Below are positions 6,932 through 14,377 of a DNA stretch of 16,124 bases, one piece after another (within the stretch, counting starts at the first letter, position 1; every line of letters starts with the position of its first letter). Both the position numbers and the translations under genes were made by a program. The notes under the pieces are model-generated. The model did no database searches. It was not told the DNA's origin and was given only the letters and a program-made list of their open reading frames with translations. Origin of the DNA: an uncultured Oscillospiraceae bacterium (lineage in GTDB: Bacteria > Bacillota_A > Clostridia > Oscillospirales > Oscillospiraceae); NCBI GenBank assembly GCA_900754605.1, contig CAAEDK010000193.1, positions 1 to 16,124 of the forward strand, read 5' to 3'.

Positions 6932-9121
6932 TTAAAGCGGCGGGCCTCCTATATCCTCCGGCATGGTCTCCATCAGCTCCAATGCGCCGTAGGGAGCGGT
7001 TTCCGCCAATTCGCCTGCGTCCTCCTCTGCGTCGCCCTCCAGACCGCACAGGCTGGAGTCCATCAGGCCGTAGGAATACTGCGGCTCACTAGCCGGCCGC
7101 CTCTTTTCTCTCCGGGCCTCCCGTTCAATCCCCACTTCCGGGGGAGAGGGGGTAGCCGAAGGAGATGGGGGCGCCTGGGGAGGCTGGGGAGGCGTGGCAT
7201 CAGCCGCCGGCGCAGGCTTCTGTGCCGGCTGTGGAGCGTGCCGCCGTTCCGATTCCTCCGTGATGCGCCAGCGCGGGGTATGGCTGGACACCCGGACATC
7301 CTTCAGCCGGCAGAACGCCGGAAATTCTTCCGGGGTGATCTTATAGAGTTTTAGGACATTTTGCCCCCGCAGGAGCACAAGGCACTCCCGGTTATTCATG
7401 TGGAGCACTTCGTCCAGATACATAAGAGGGCGCTGGGTGTTGCTTTTGGTCTGGGAATAGGGCCGGGTGGTGGAATACACCGGTGAGAAGAGCGGGGCAA
7501 TGGGCATTTGATTATTCTCCACCCGGATGGTGGTAACGCCGCATTTCTGCGATATGTACTTTGCGGTGTCCACATCGTTGCAGCCGAGACAGATCTGTAC
7601 ATCGGTACAGCCGATAAGCTCCTCCCATTCTGTCTTGGGATAGCGGTCCTTGAGCTGGGGGATCGACTGAACCACAAGCTGACAAAAGATGTTGGAGCCC
7701 CGGCACACCTCCAAAACGCGCTTGAAGTCCATCAGCTTTCCGATATTGCAGAACTCCTCCAGACACACGTTGACCCTGACCGGCAGGCGGCCGTGGTCTC
7801 CATTGCGGCGTCCGTATTCCATCAGGCTGGAAAAGAGCTGGGAGAAAAACAGGGAGCTTAAAAACTCCAGCGAGGAGTCCTGCGCGGAGATGCAGCAGAA
7901 GTAGGCGCAGGGCTTTTGCCCAGGAAGCGTCAGGTCGATCTCATTGTAGGAAGTGATCTTATCCACCAGCGGATTTTGAAACACGGAAAGCCGGTTTCCG
8001 AGTCCAATGGCGATATTGCCCCAAATCTGGCGGTTGGCCAGTTTGAAAATGCCGTAGGGCGGCAGGGCGGGATGGCCTTTGGGCAGCGCCTCAAAGCGCT
8101 GCTCCAGATCAGCGAAGGACTCGTTGGAAAGGATGCGGTAGATTTCCCCCAAAGACCGCTGCTGGATGGGCAGAAGCTGGTTGGTGCCTGGGATGGTCTG
8201 AGTTGCGACATAGTGCATGAGTGCCATGAGCAGATTTAATTCCGCCTTCTCCCAGAAGTCCTGCCGTTCATTGGCGTTGGATGTATTTTTGATGATGACC
8301 TCGGCAATGGATTGGACCAGGTTTTTGTCCTGCTCGATCACGCTCAGGCAGTTCCAGGCGTCGCTGTGTTCCTTGTCCAAGAGATTAAACATTTTGACTT
8401 CATAGCCGTCATCCCGAAGGATCTGGGACATCCCCTCGTAGATTTCCCCCTTGACATCCACCAGGACCATGCTCTCCCGGCGGCGCATGGCCTGAAGGAT
8501 AAAGGGCTTGACAAAGCCTCTGGTCTTTCCGGAGCCGGTGGCGCCATAAATCATAATGTGCTCCGTCAGCCCGCAGCCGGGTTTCAGCGTCACGTACTCA
8601 GCGTATTTGTCATCGTCGTCCGGGTCATCCTTCTGTTTGCCCAGGATAGTCCCGTCCAAGTCCTGGATGGGACCGGTCAGCAGCACTTTCTCCTGTTCCT
8701 CCTTCCCCATAAAAGCAGAGGTGCCATGTGTCCCGTTTGGCAAAATGTCAAATCCCCGCTTATCCCGGGTGTACTTGTACCCCGAAAACCAATGGTACCC
8801 TTTTTTGGTGATGAGACAGAACATCAGCGCGCCCACCGCGATGGTTGCCAGGCCGGTAGGGGTAAACACCGCCGCGAAATTCACAAACGGGTTGACCACC
8901 CAGATGCTTTTGATCTGGTCGGAGTCCGCCCCAAATACCGACTGGATGCCCAGGCGGATGGAGTTGAGTAGCATACCGGCGAAATACCATGCGACAAGGC
9001 CAAGCGGGATCAGGTATTTCCATTCTCCCTTATGCCTGCTTTGAAACCGGTCCAGCTTTTTTCCCCAGCGTCCGGCAATGCGGTCTTCCAGCTTCGCCAG
9101 CTTTTTTGAGAGCCTAAACAT
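6932..9121 (-). CDS. Type IV secretion coupling protein (VirD4/TraG family)
   Basis: A 729-aa membrane ATPase that would link the relaxase-DNA complex to the conjugation channel. Two transmembrane segments are visible near residues 35-55 and 78-104. The ATPase domain follows, with Walker A GATGSGKT at 193-200, the D-V-K-G-E motif at 222-226, a Walker B-type V-C-L-E-E-F-C-N-I-G at 452-461 and the Q-L-V-V-Q-S-I-P-Q-L segment at 481-490. This is the TraG/VirD4 layout. The usual D-E of Walker B reads E-E here. After the fold comes a Pro/Ala-rich tail (about 629-665) and an acidic C-terminus, a possible docking surface. It overlaps the upstream gene by eight bases and is the last gene of the transfer operon in the window. 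Confidence 0.94.
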   Translation of the reverse strand: MFRLSKKLAKLEDRIAGRWGKKLDRFQSRHKGEWKYLIPLGLVAWYFAGMLLNSIRLGIQSVFGADSDQIKSIWVVNPFVNFAAVFTPTGLATIAVGALMFCLITKKGYHWFSGYKYTRDKRGFDILPNGTHGTSAFMGKEEQEKVLLTGPIQDLDGTILGKQKDDPDDDDKYAEYVTLKPGCGLTEHIMIYGATGSGKTRGFVKPFILQAMRRRESMVLVDVKGEIYEGMSQILRDDGYEVKMFNLLDKEHSDAWNCLSVIEQDKNLVQSIAEVIIKNTSNANERQDFWEKAELNLLMALMHYVATQTIPGTNQLLPIQQRSLGEIYRILSNESFADLEQRFEALPKGHPALPPYGIFKLANRQIWGNIAIGLGNRLSVFQNPLVDKITSYNEIDLTLPGQKPCAYFCCISAQDSSLEFLSSLFFSQLFSSLMEYGRRNGDHGRLPVRVNVCLEEFCNIGKLMDFKRVLEVCRGSNIFCQLVVQSIPQLKDRYPKTEWEELIGCTDVQICLGCNDVDTAKYISQKCGVTTIRVENNQMPIAPLFSPVYSTTRPYSQTKSNTQRPLMYLDEVLHMNNRECLVLLRGQNVLKLYKITPEEFPAFCRLKDVRVSSHTPRWRITEESERRHAPQPAQKPAPAADATPPQPPQAPPSPSATPSPPEVGIEREARREKRRPASEPQYSYGLMDSSLCGLEGDAEEDAGELAETAPYGALELMETMPEDIGGPPL

Positions 9122-10229
9122 GGACGAAGCCGCCTTTCAGGGTCAGAGGGGCGTCCGGCCAGGGATCTCCGGTCTTACAGTCCCCGCCAAAGGCCACGGA
9201 GAGGACCTGGGCGTTGATGCGTAGGGGTCTGACCGGCGCGTTTTTGGGCAGGATGGAGAGCAGCAGGCCGGACATCTGCCCCTCCAGGGCGGCCACCATG
9301 ATCTCTTTCCGGCCCTGGCGGACGGCGGCGGTACACACCCGATCCAAGCGGCGCAGATCCATGTCCACCGCAATGACCAGCGGATTTCCGTCCACATGGC
9401 CGTCTGCCTCCGGTATCCCATCGTCCTTGCTGTCCCAGCGTGCGCCGAAGGCAGCCTGGGCAATCCTGGCCCGGTAGTCGGTCTGCCGCATCACGGCAAG
9501 CTGCATCACGCCGGTGTTGTCGCAGGATACAATGCAGGCCGGAATACTTAGCTTTTGGTATGCCTCGCTGTAATCCACGAAGCCCTTTTTCCCATGCCGT
9601 TTGGAAAGCGTTTTTTTCGTCAGGACCTCATAGACGGACTGGTAGCTCTCCCCGGCCAGGATCAAAGCCTGCGGCGTATCCAGCGTCTCACTGAACACAG
9701 AAGCCAGGTTATGGAGGTGGCCCAGTTCATTGGTCATTACAAAGCCGGTGTTCTGCGCGCTGACGTACAGCGTCATATAGGCGGTAGAGCCCCAGTGGCC
9801 GAATCCGGCGCAGCCGGCGGCGTTCATCAGGTTGCCTCCGGCGTTTCGGAGGGCAAAGGCGGGGAAAAAGACTGGCTGGCGTTTCAGGTGTTCTACCTTG
9901 CCGAAGGCAGGCTCAATTCCTGCCCCGATGCAGGTAAGCAGGATGGTCCCCACCTCCAGCCTGCGGCGGAGGGCGGGGCTCTGCGCATATGGGCGTTTGG
10001 TAGGCGGCTGACAGGTCTGGTCGATGCCGGAAAGGAATTCATAGCCCTGGGGCGATGGCATCAGGTACTCACCGCTCCTGGCATAGCTGACCAGCCCCAG
10101 GGTGGACAGCAGCTCCGCCTCCCGGCGGAGCGTTTTTAATGCGGAAAGCTTTTTCAGCGGCGCCGCAGGGAGCCATTGATAGGTCCCTGCCAAGCGGAGC
10201 AGGCCAAAATCCCTGCGGTCGTAAAGCAT
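9114..10229 (-). CDS. Unknown 371-aa protein with winged-helix-like N-terminus
   Basis: The N-terminal ~65 residues (MLYDRRDFGLLRL... LKTLRREAELLSTLGLVSYARSGEYLMPSPQGYEFL) look like a winged-helix fold ending in the usual wing-then-G pattern, as in replication-relaxation (Replic_Relax) proteins often found near coupling proteins in Gram-positive elements. The remaining ~300 residues are a mixed alpha/beta domain that I do not recognise, with no signal peptide or clear membrane span. The ATG at 10229 is preferred: GAGGAGGA lies seven bases upstream, whereas a TTG two codons earlier is too close to that site. It overlaps the coupling-protein gene by eight bases, so their translation is probably coupled and the product may work with VirD4. 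The Replic_Relax assignment is inference. Confidence 0.72.
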   Translation of the reverse strand: MLYDRRDFGLLRLAGTYQWLPAAPLKKLSALKTLRREAELLSTLGLVSYARSGEYLMPSPQGYEFLSGIDQTCQPPTKRPYAQSPALRRRLEVGTILLTCIGAGIEPAFGKVEHLKRQPVFFPAFALRNAGGNLMNAAGCAGFGHWGSTAYMTLYVSAQNTGFVMTNELGHLHNLASVFSETLDTPQALILAGESYQSVYEVLTKKTLSKRHGKKGFVDYSEAYQKLSIPACIVSCDNTGVMQLAVMRQTDYRARIAQAAFGARWDSKDDGIPEADGHVDGNPLVIAVDMDLRRLDRVCTAAVRQGRKEIMVAALEGQMSGLLLSILPKNAPVRPLRINAQVLSVAFGGDCKTGDPWPDAPLTLKGGFVHV

Positions 10230-10267
10230 ACGCAATTCCTCCTCTCGGTGCAGGAAATAGAGGCGTC

Positions 10268-10504
10268 AATGTAACGGCAGACGGCGTAGGACGTTTACAT
10301 TCCAGATATGTCTCGACATTGCTGGAGCGGCCAAAGGGAGGCGCCACAAGGGAAAACACACGCCACCATCGGTTACATTCCAAGACCGGATGTAACCGAT
10401 GGTGGCCCTTTGTTCTGTATGTGGAATGTAACCGATGATATGGGGATTTGCGGGTGGAACGTATCCGAAGGTCTACTTCGGAATTGATCCGTAGTTGTAA
10501 CCGG
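10268..10504. repeat. Array of GGAATGTAACCG-type motifs
   Basis: Repeated copies of a motif close to GGAATGTAACCGATG fill the gap before the 371-aa gene. The clear ones are at 10291-10303 (minus, GGAATGTAAACGT), 10366-10381 (minus), 10388-10402 (plus, one base shorter) and 10423-10437 (plus). Weaker ones are AATGTAACG at 10268-10276, GGAACGTATCCGAAG at 10456-10470 and TGTAACCGG at 10496-10504, the last inside the end of the neighbouring gene. The four rightmost plus-strand cores are spaced 36, 33 and 36 bases apart. Regularly spaced copies suggest a protein-binding array, such as operators, replication iterons or a transfer-origin site. Confidence 0.65.
10362..10406. repeat. 17-bp-arm palindrome within the motif array
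   Basis: GCCACCATCGGTTACAT (10362-10378) is perfectly matched by its reverse complement at 10390-10406, with an 11-base loop. Each arm contains one motif copy, so the structure is two copies facing each other. A T-run is lacking on the plus strand (CCCTTTG) and weak on the minus strand (GTGTGTTTTCC). It may end or attenuate leftward transcription, or be a binding site. Confidence 0.75.
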
Positions 10505-11171
10505 AGGTCAGGGAAAAGGGTAGATAGTTTTCTGCCCGGAGGGTGAGAAAGTCGCCCGCGTCCTGCTCCGGGATGAGGTAGATATGGCATACATTTTGTG
10601 GCAGGCGTCTGGAGAGAAGGCACACGCCCAAGCTGTACTGGTCGTCATCCGGGATCAGGCGCCCTTTGATGGCATTTGCGATTGCCTTCCAGCCCTTGTT
10701 GTCCTGGTCGTACACACGCCTGGCATCGATCTCGCAATGTTCATCAATAATGAGCAGAGCGTGTTCCAGCATGGGAAGCCTGGCGTGGGCGGCCTCATAG
10801 CGATCCAGCGCCCGGGCCACGGTATCCGACAGCCAGATGGGTGCGTCGTAGCGGCAGTGGGGCAGGAGGGTATTGAGGCGGATATGGAGCCATCCATAAT
10901 CGCTGCGTTCCACCCAGCAGGCCAAGTCCAGCGGGGCCGGGGGAGGCGCATCCTTTGCGGTTTCCGGTGGAAGCGTCTGGCATTGCTCGCAGAGCCGGCG
11001 AAATGCCACCGTACCACGTTCCAGCCGGAAAGCGGCGGCGGACATCTCCTGGGCCAGAGATCTATTTCCATCTCCGCCGCCGTCCAGCAGGGCGGCGACC
11101 CGCCCCGTTGTCTTGTAGGCGTCAAACGCAATGGCCTGGATCTGCTTGATCGTATCCTGGTCAAATAACAT
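10473..11171 (-). CDS. Unknown protein of 232 aa in the transfer operon
   Basis: ATG 11171 has AAAGGAA seven bases upstream, and the gene begins 46 bases after the VirB4 stop, so it is probably co-transcribed with virB4. The protein is soluble, with no signal peptide or membrane span. The N-terminal half is helical, ending in a short Pro-rich stretch (about residues 70-80, P-P-E-T-A-K-D-A-P-P-P-A-P). The C-terminal half has strands such as H-A-L-L-I-I-D-E-H-C-E and Q-N-V-C-H-I-Y-L-I-P-E-Q. It may belong to a DUF common in Clostridia ICEs (DUF6100 is my best guess, unverified). Its function is unknown; context suggests an accessory conjugation role. Confidence 0.72.
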   Translation of the reverse strand: MLFDQDTIKQIQAIAFDAYKTTGRVAALLDGGGDGNRSLAQEMSAAAFRLERGTVAFRRLCEQCQTLPPETAKDAPPPAPLDLACWVERSDYGWLHIRLNTLLPHCRYDAPIWLSDTVARALDRYEAAHARLPMLEHALLIIDEHCEIDARRVYDQDNKGWKAIANAIKGRLIPDDDQYSLGVCLLSRRLPQNVCHIYLIPEQDAGDFLTLRAENYLPFSLTSGYNYGSIPK

Positions 11172-11217
11172 AGAAGTTTCCTTTCACAGCATAAAGTAAG
11201 AATTTTTCGGGGCCCGG

Positions 11218-13800
11218 TCAGGCATTGTTTCTGGCGCGCCGGTCCGTGGGCGACGTTGTGATGGCCTCATACTCCTTGGGGGAGACGAACACGGAGATCG
11301 GGACATGGTTGTGGCCGATGCAGAGCAGGCCCTCGCCGCGCCGGAAGCGTGTGATGAGCCGCACCTCCTCCTCCGTCAGATTTAGGATATTCTGGACCAG
11401 CCGAGCCTCCTGTTCTTCCATCTGCATGATGAATTTGATCCGGCAGCTATCCAGGATCGCCTTGCCGTATTTGCCGCCGTCCAGAGCCATCATGTCCGCC
11501 ATGCCCTGGGAGGTAACGCCGGCAATGCCGCCCTGGGAGCGGATCAGCTTGACCATGCGCATGGTGTAGTCCGCAGCCAGGGGATTGGAATTTGCGCCCA
11601 GGAGTTTCCAAAGCTCATCCGAAAGCAGGGCGGTCCCCACATCCCCGTTTTGTACGATGACATCCGTGGCAAAGCCTGTGGCCGCGTAGACGGAAGGAAG
11701 GATCAGGTCATCCGGCAGGTCCGTCAGGTCGATCACCAGATAGGGGTTGTCCGTATCGACATTGGTGCGCCCGCCCATGGCCGCGGCAGAGCCGGACACA
11801 TACCGGGTCAGTACAACGGCCAGATGCTTTGTCTCCGGATTGTCCATCAGAACATCGTACCAGTCCTCTATGACCGGCATCTCCTTCAATGCCCCGTCCT
11901 GGTCATAGAGTGTGCTGTTGTCAAAGGTGATCCCCTTGCGGCGGTAGCACTCGATCAGGGATGCGTCAATGTAGGCCCGATCCTCTTCGCTGAGGTTTTT
12001 CTTCTGCAGGGAATACCACACACTCAGCCAGGACACCTTTTCCGCCAGAAGGGATTCCCGCCGGTCCCCGGAGGACCGGGAGCTGTATGGGTCCTCCCGG
12101 AAGCGCCTGATCTCCATCAGCCCGATGCAGTCCGGAGACGCCGGGCCGAGCTTGATAAACTGGCCGCCGAGGGATTCACACAGGGGGCGGTACTCATGAC
12201 CTTTTTCCGGGACAATGCAGATGACCTTGCGCCCCTGTTCCCGCACCCGTTTCCCGATAGATTGCAGGATGGTAGACTTTCCGGCGCCGGTAGACCCGAA
12301 TACGGCGAAATTGCCGTTGGTGTACTTATAGTCATCATAAAAGTCGATCAGCACGGGGGAGCGGTTGTAGAGATTCAAGCCCAGGAAAATGCCGCCGGAA
12401 TCGCTGAGCTCATAGGAGGCAAAAGGAAACGCTCCGGCCACACCGGTGGTCAGAGCGTTTCTTCTGCTTTTCCGCTCAATATCCGGATCAAGCCCCAGGC
12501 CGGGGAGGAATGATAAAAACGCCTGTTCGTTTTTGAATTCACAGCGTTTCGCCAGCATATCCGAAGCGACACATAGCGTTTCCACCGCTGCGGCCCGCTG
12601 CTCCAGCGTCTCCAGATCATCAGCCACTACCTCAATCAGCGTGTACATAAAGTACAGATCCTCGCCCTCGCGGTTGATCCCCTCTTTCAAATAGAGCCCT
12701 GCGTTGATGGCGTCGCCCAATTCCTCGAAGTCGCTCCTGGTATCACCAACATCCCGCATCCGGGAGCGGTTAATCATGGTGGTCTGAGAAATGGAACTGA
12801 GGATTTTTTCCCGTGGCTGTTTTCGCAGCTGGAAGCTGACACTGACACCCTCTCCCGCTTCAATCAGCGGGGTGAGCCAGCCTTTTCCCACCACTGTGGC
12901 GTATCCATACCCGGCAATGTAAAGATAAGTGTGGTACACGCCGTCCACCAGAAGGAAGTGAGGGGAGTGCGTGTCAATGGAGGTGGGCGCGATCAGATCA
13001 GGGATTGTTGTCGCGCCGCCCTCCAGCCCAGGCAGCTCCGCGCTTTTTTTCTTTGGCATAAACCACTTTTTCTTTTTGGCGCCGGGACTTTCCGGCTTCT
13101 GCTCCAGGGCTGTGCCGACAACGCTTTCATCGTAAATACCGTGGATGGTCCCCAGCATATCATACGCACCCTCTGGGAGCCTGATATGCTGCGAGGTATG
13201 CTTATTGACCAGTTCATAAAAGAGCTCCAGAACAAAATTGTCCACATACTCCGGTTCCAGAACCGAAATCCCGCATCGGTCCAGATAGCGCCGCGCTACT
13301 TCCGCCTGTTCGTTAAGACGGGCGGCGATGGCGCCTGGAGAATTGTTTGCCGCTTTCATACCTGGCTCATAAGAAAAGGTCAGGAAAAAGCGGTGGGTGA
13401 TGGCCTCTCGCTCTACAAGCTGGGGGACATACTGCATACTCTCCAGAATCATTTCACGGCAGCTTTCGTTCTGCTCACAGTCCAAACAATTCTTCATCAG
13501 CTTCAGATAGCCGTTCAGATTGAATTTTTGAGTCAGGACGTTGATCTGCAGCTGATCGGGAGCCACCTTCAGATAGGCGGCGAAATCGGCGATTGCGTTG
13601 CCCTGTTCCGTTTCTGAAAGTGTGTAGAAATTGACTGGCAGAAGTTCCAGCACTTTGACAAAGCGCTTGTCCCGGGTTATGATGACTCCTTTCAGAATAT
13701 CCTTGATGGGCAGCCACTCCTGGCTGCTCCCGGAATAGGAGCCGCCTAAGTCATGGACGGCCGCAGCGGAATTGCCGAAGATAACGTCTTTCAGATTCAT
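11218..13800 (-). CDS. VirB4-type conjugation ATPase
   Basis: An 860-aa ATPase that would power assembly of, or substrate passage through, the type IV secretion channel at the inner face of the membrane. The N-terminal half (about 1-480) is the VirB4-specific domain. The C-terminal half has Walker A GSTGAGKS at 502-509, and a Walker B-type A-L-L-S-D-E-L-W near 724-731. The late segment L-T-E-E-E-V-R-L-I-T-R-F-R-R-G-E-G-L-L is typical of this family. A lysine-rich stretch (about 239-253, AKKKKWFMPKKK) is an unusual basic insertion. ATG 13800 has GGAGAGGTG seven bases upstream. Its 5' end overlaps the PrgI gene by 50 bases, as often seen for this gene pair. Confidence 0.95.
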   Translation of the reverse strand: MNLKDVIFGNSAAAVHDLGGSYSGSSQEWLPIKDILKGVIITRDKRFVKVLELLPVNFYTLSETEQGNAIADFAAYLKVAPDQLQINVLTQKFNLNGYLKLMKNCLDCEQNESCREMILESMQYVPQLVEREAITHRFFLTFSYEPGMKAANNSPGAIAARLNEQAEVARRYLDRCGISVLEPEYVDNFVLELFYELVNKHTSQHIRLPEGAYDMLGTIHGIYDESVVGTALEQKPESPGAKKKKWFMPKKKSAELPGLEGGATTIPDLIAPTSIDTHSPHFLLVDGVYHTYLYIAGYGYATVVGKGWLTPLIEAGEGVSVSFQLRKQPREKILSSISQTTMINRSRMRDVGDTRSDFEELGDAINAGLYLKEGINREGEDLYFMYTLIEVVADDLETLEQRAAAVETLCVASDMLAKRCEFKNEQAFLSFLPGLGLDPDIERKSRRNALTTGVAGAFPFASYELSDSGGIFLGLNLYNRSPVLIDFYDDYKYTNGNFAVFGSTGAGKSTILQSIGKRVREQGRKVICIVPEKGHEYRPLCESLGGQFIKLGPASPDCIGLMEIRRFREDPYSSRSSGDRRESLLAEKVSWLSVWYSLQKKNLSEEDRAYIDASLIECYRRKGITFDNSTLYDQDGALKEMPVIEDWYDVLMDNPETKHLAVVLTRYVSGSAAAMGGRTNVDTDNPYLVIDLTDLPDDLILPSVYAATGFATDVIVQNGDVGTALLSDELWKLLGANSNPLAADYTMRMVKLIRSQGGIAGVTSQGMADMMALDGGKYGKAILDSCRIKFIMQMEEQEARLVQNILNLTEEEVRLITRFRRGEGLLCIGHNHVPISVFVSPKEYEAITTSPTDRRARNNA

Positions 13801-14104
13801 GCGGATGCACCTCTCCTCGATATGTTACGACCCGGCGGCGTTGGCGCCAGATCCACCATGTTTTTAGGTATCTTGTCAAACTGTCGTCCTTGAGCCCAAT
13901 CAGTGCAAAGCCAACTGTGGGGACCAAAAAGAACAGGGAGACAGTGATCTTCCAGGTAATCACCAGCGGCAGAAACCTGGCGCAGAGAGCAAGCACCGGA
14001 AGTCCGATCAGGACAGCCTCCACTACATTCCGGATCTCGAACAGGCCGAATAGTTTTCCGGCGTCGGTGTAATTTACCGGAATGTGATAAGTTTCATACC
14101 CCAT
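13751..14104 (-). CDS. PrgI family membrane protein
   Basis: A 117-aa inner-membrane protein of the type found just upstream of virB4 in Gram-positive conjugation operons, where it is thought to be a VirB3-like channel component. The hallmark opening Y-H-I-P-V-N-Y is followed by two hydrophobic spans at about residues 30-47 and 50-70, then a basic cytoplasmic segment with W-I-W-R-Q-R-R-R and a charged C-terminus. ATG 14104 (M-G-Y-E-T-Y) is chosen because that is where the family begins and CAGGGGGATCAGG precedes it; the frame runs 25 codons further upstream but overlaps the previous gene there. It overlaps the HTH gene by 11 bases and virB4 by 50 bases. Confidence 0.88.
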   Translation of the reverse strand: MGYETYHIPVNYTDAGKLFGLFEIRNVVEAVLIGLPVLALCARFLPLVITWKITVSLFFLVPTVGFALIGLKDDSLTRYLKTWWIWRQRRRVVTYRGEVHPHESERRYLRQFRCGRP

Positions 14105-14363
14105 CCTGATCCCCCTGTTCCATCGTAAAGATATTGGGACAGGCCGACAGCTCAGCTTCCATCTGGGCCAGTTCCGCATGACGTGCGGACATCAGAGCTG
14201 CGCAGGCGCGTCTCAGCATGGCCTCATGCTGCGGCGACTGCCGGCCAGAATCCAGCTCAATCAGACTGAGCAGCTGGGATGAGATCCCGGCACAGAAGGC
14301 CAGTTCCGCAATCGTCACCCTATGCCGCAGTCTGAACGCCCTTATCCAGCAAATTTTATCCAT
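14094..14363 (-). CDS. Small helix-turn-helix protein
   Basis: An 89-aa protein whose first ~60 residues fit a Cro/C1 (XRE)-type DNA-binding fold: L-R-H-R-V-T-I-A-E-L-A-F-C-A-G-I-S-S-Q-L is the helix-turn-helix, followed by a helix with I-E-L-D-S-G-R-Q-S-P. The rest (about 50-85) is a Glu/Ala-rich helix, perhaps a dimerisation arm. ATG 14363 is preceded by AGGGGGT and a nine-base spacer. The gene begins 14 bases after the C39 gene stop and overlaps PrgI by 11 bases, so it is embedded in the transfer operon and probably made with it. It could regulate that operon or bind the motif array at 10268-10504; both are inference. Confidence 0.78.
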   Translation of the reverse strand: MDKICWIRAFRLRHRVTIAELAFCAGISSQLLSLIELDSGRQSPQHEAMLRRACAALMSARHAELAQMEAELSACPNIFTMEQGDQDGV

Positions 14364-14377
14364 GTATGCTGCACCCC

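Noticed and set aside
10139..10438. 99-codon plus-strand frame reading through the motif array
   Set aside because: It begins inside the 371-aa gene, has no clear ribosome site, and its C-terminal repeats reflect the DNA motif.
10069..10623. 184-codon minus-strand frame across the motif array
   Set aside because: Its apparent peptide repeats (such as YHRLHSTY and HHRLHPV) simply translate the DNA motif copies, and it overlaps two better-supported genes.
11650..12513. 287-codon plus-strand frame within virB4
   Set aside because: It is a shadow of the VirB4 ATPase gene with no domain or start signal.
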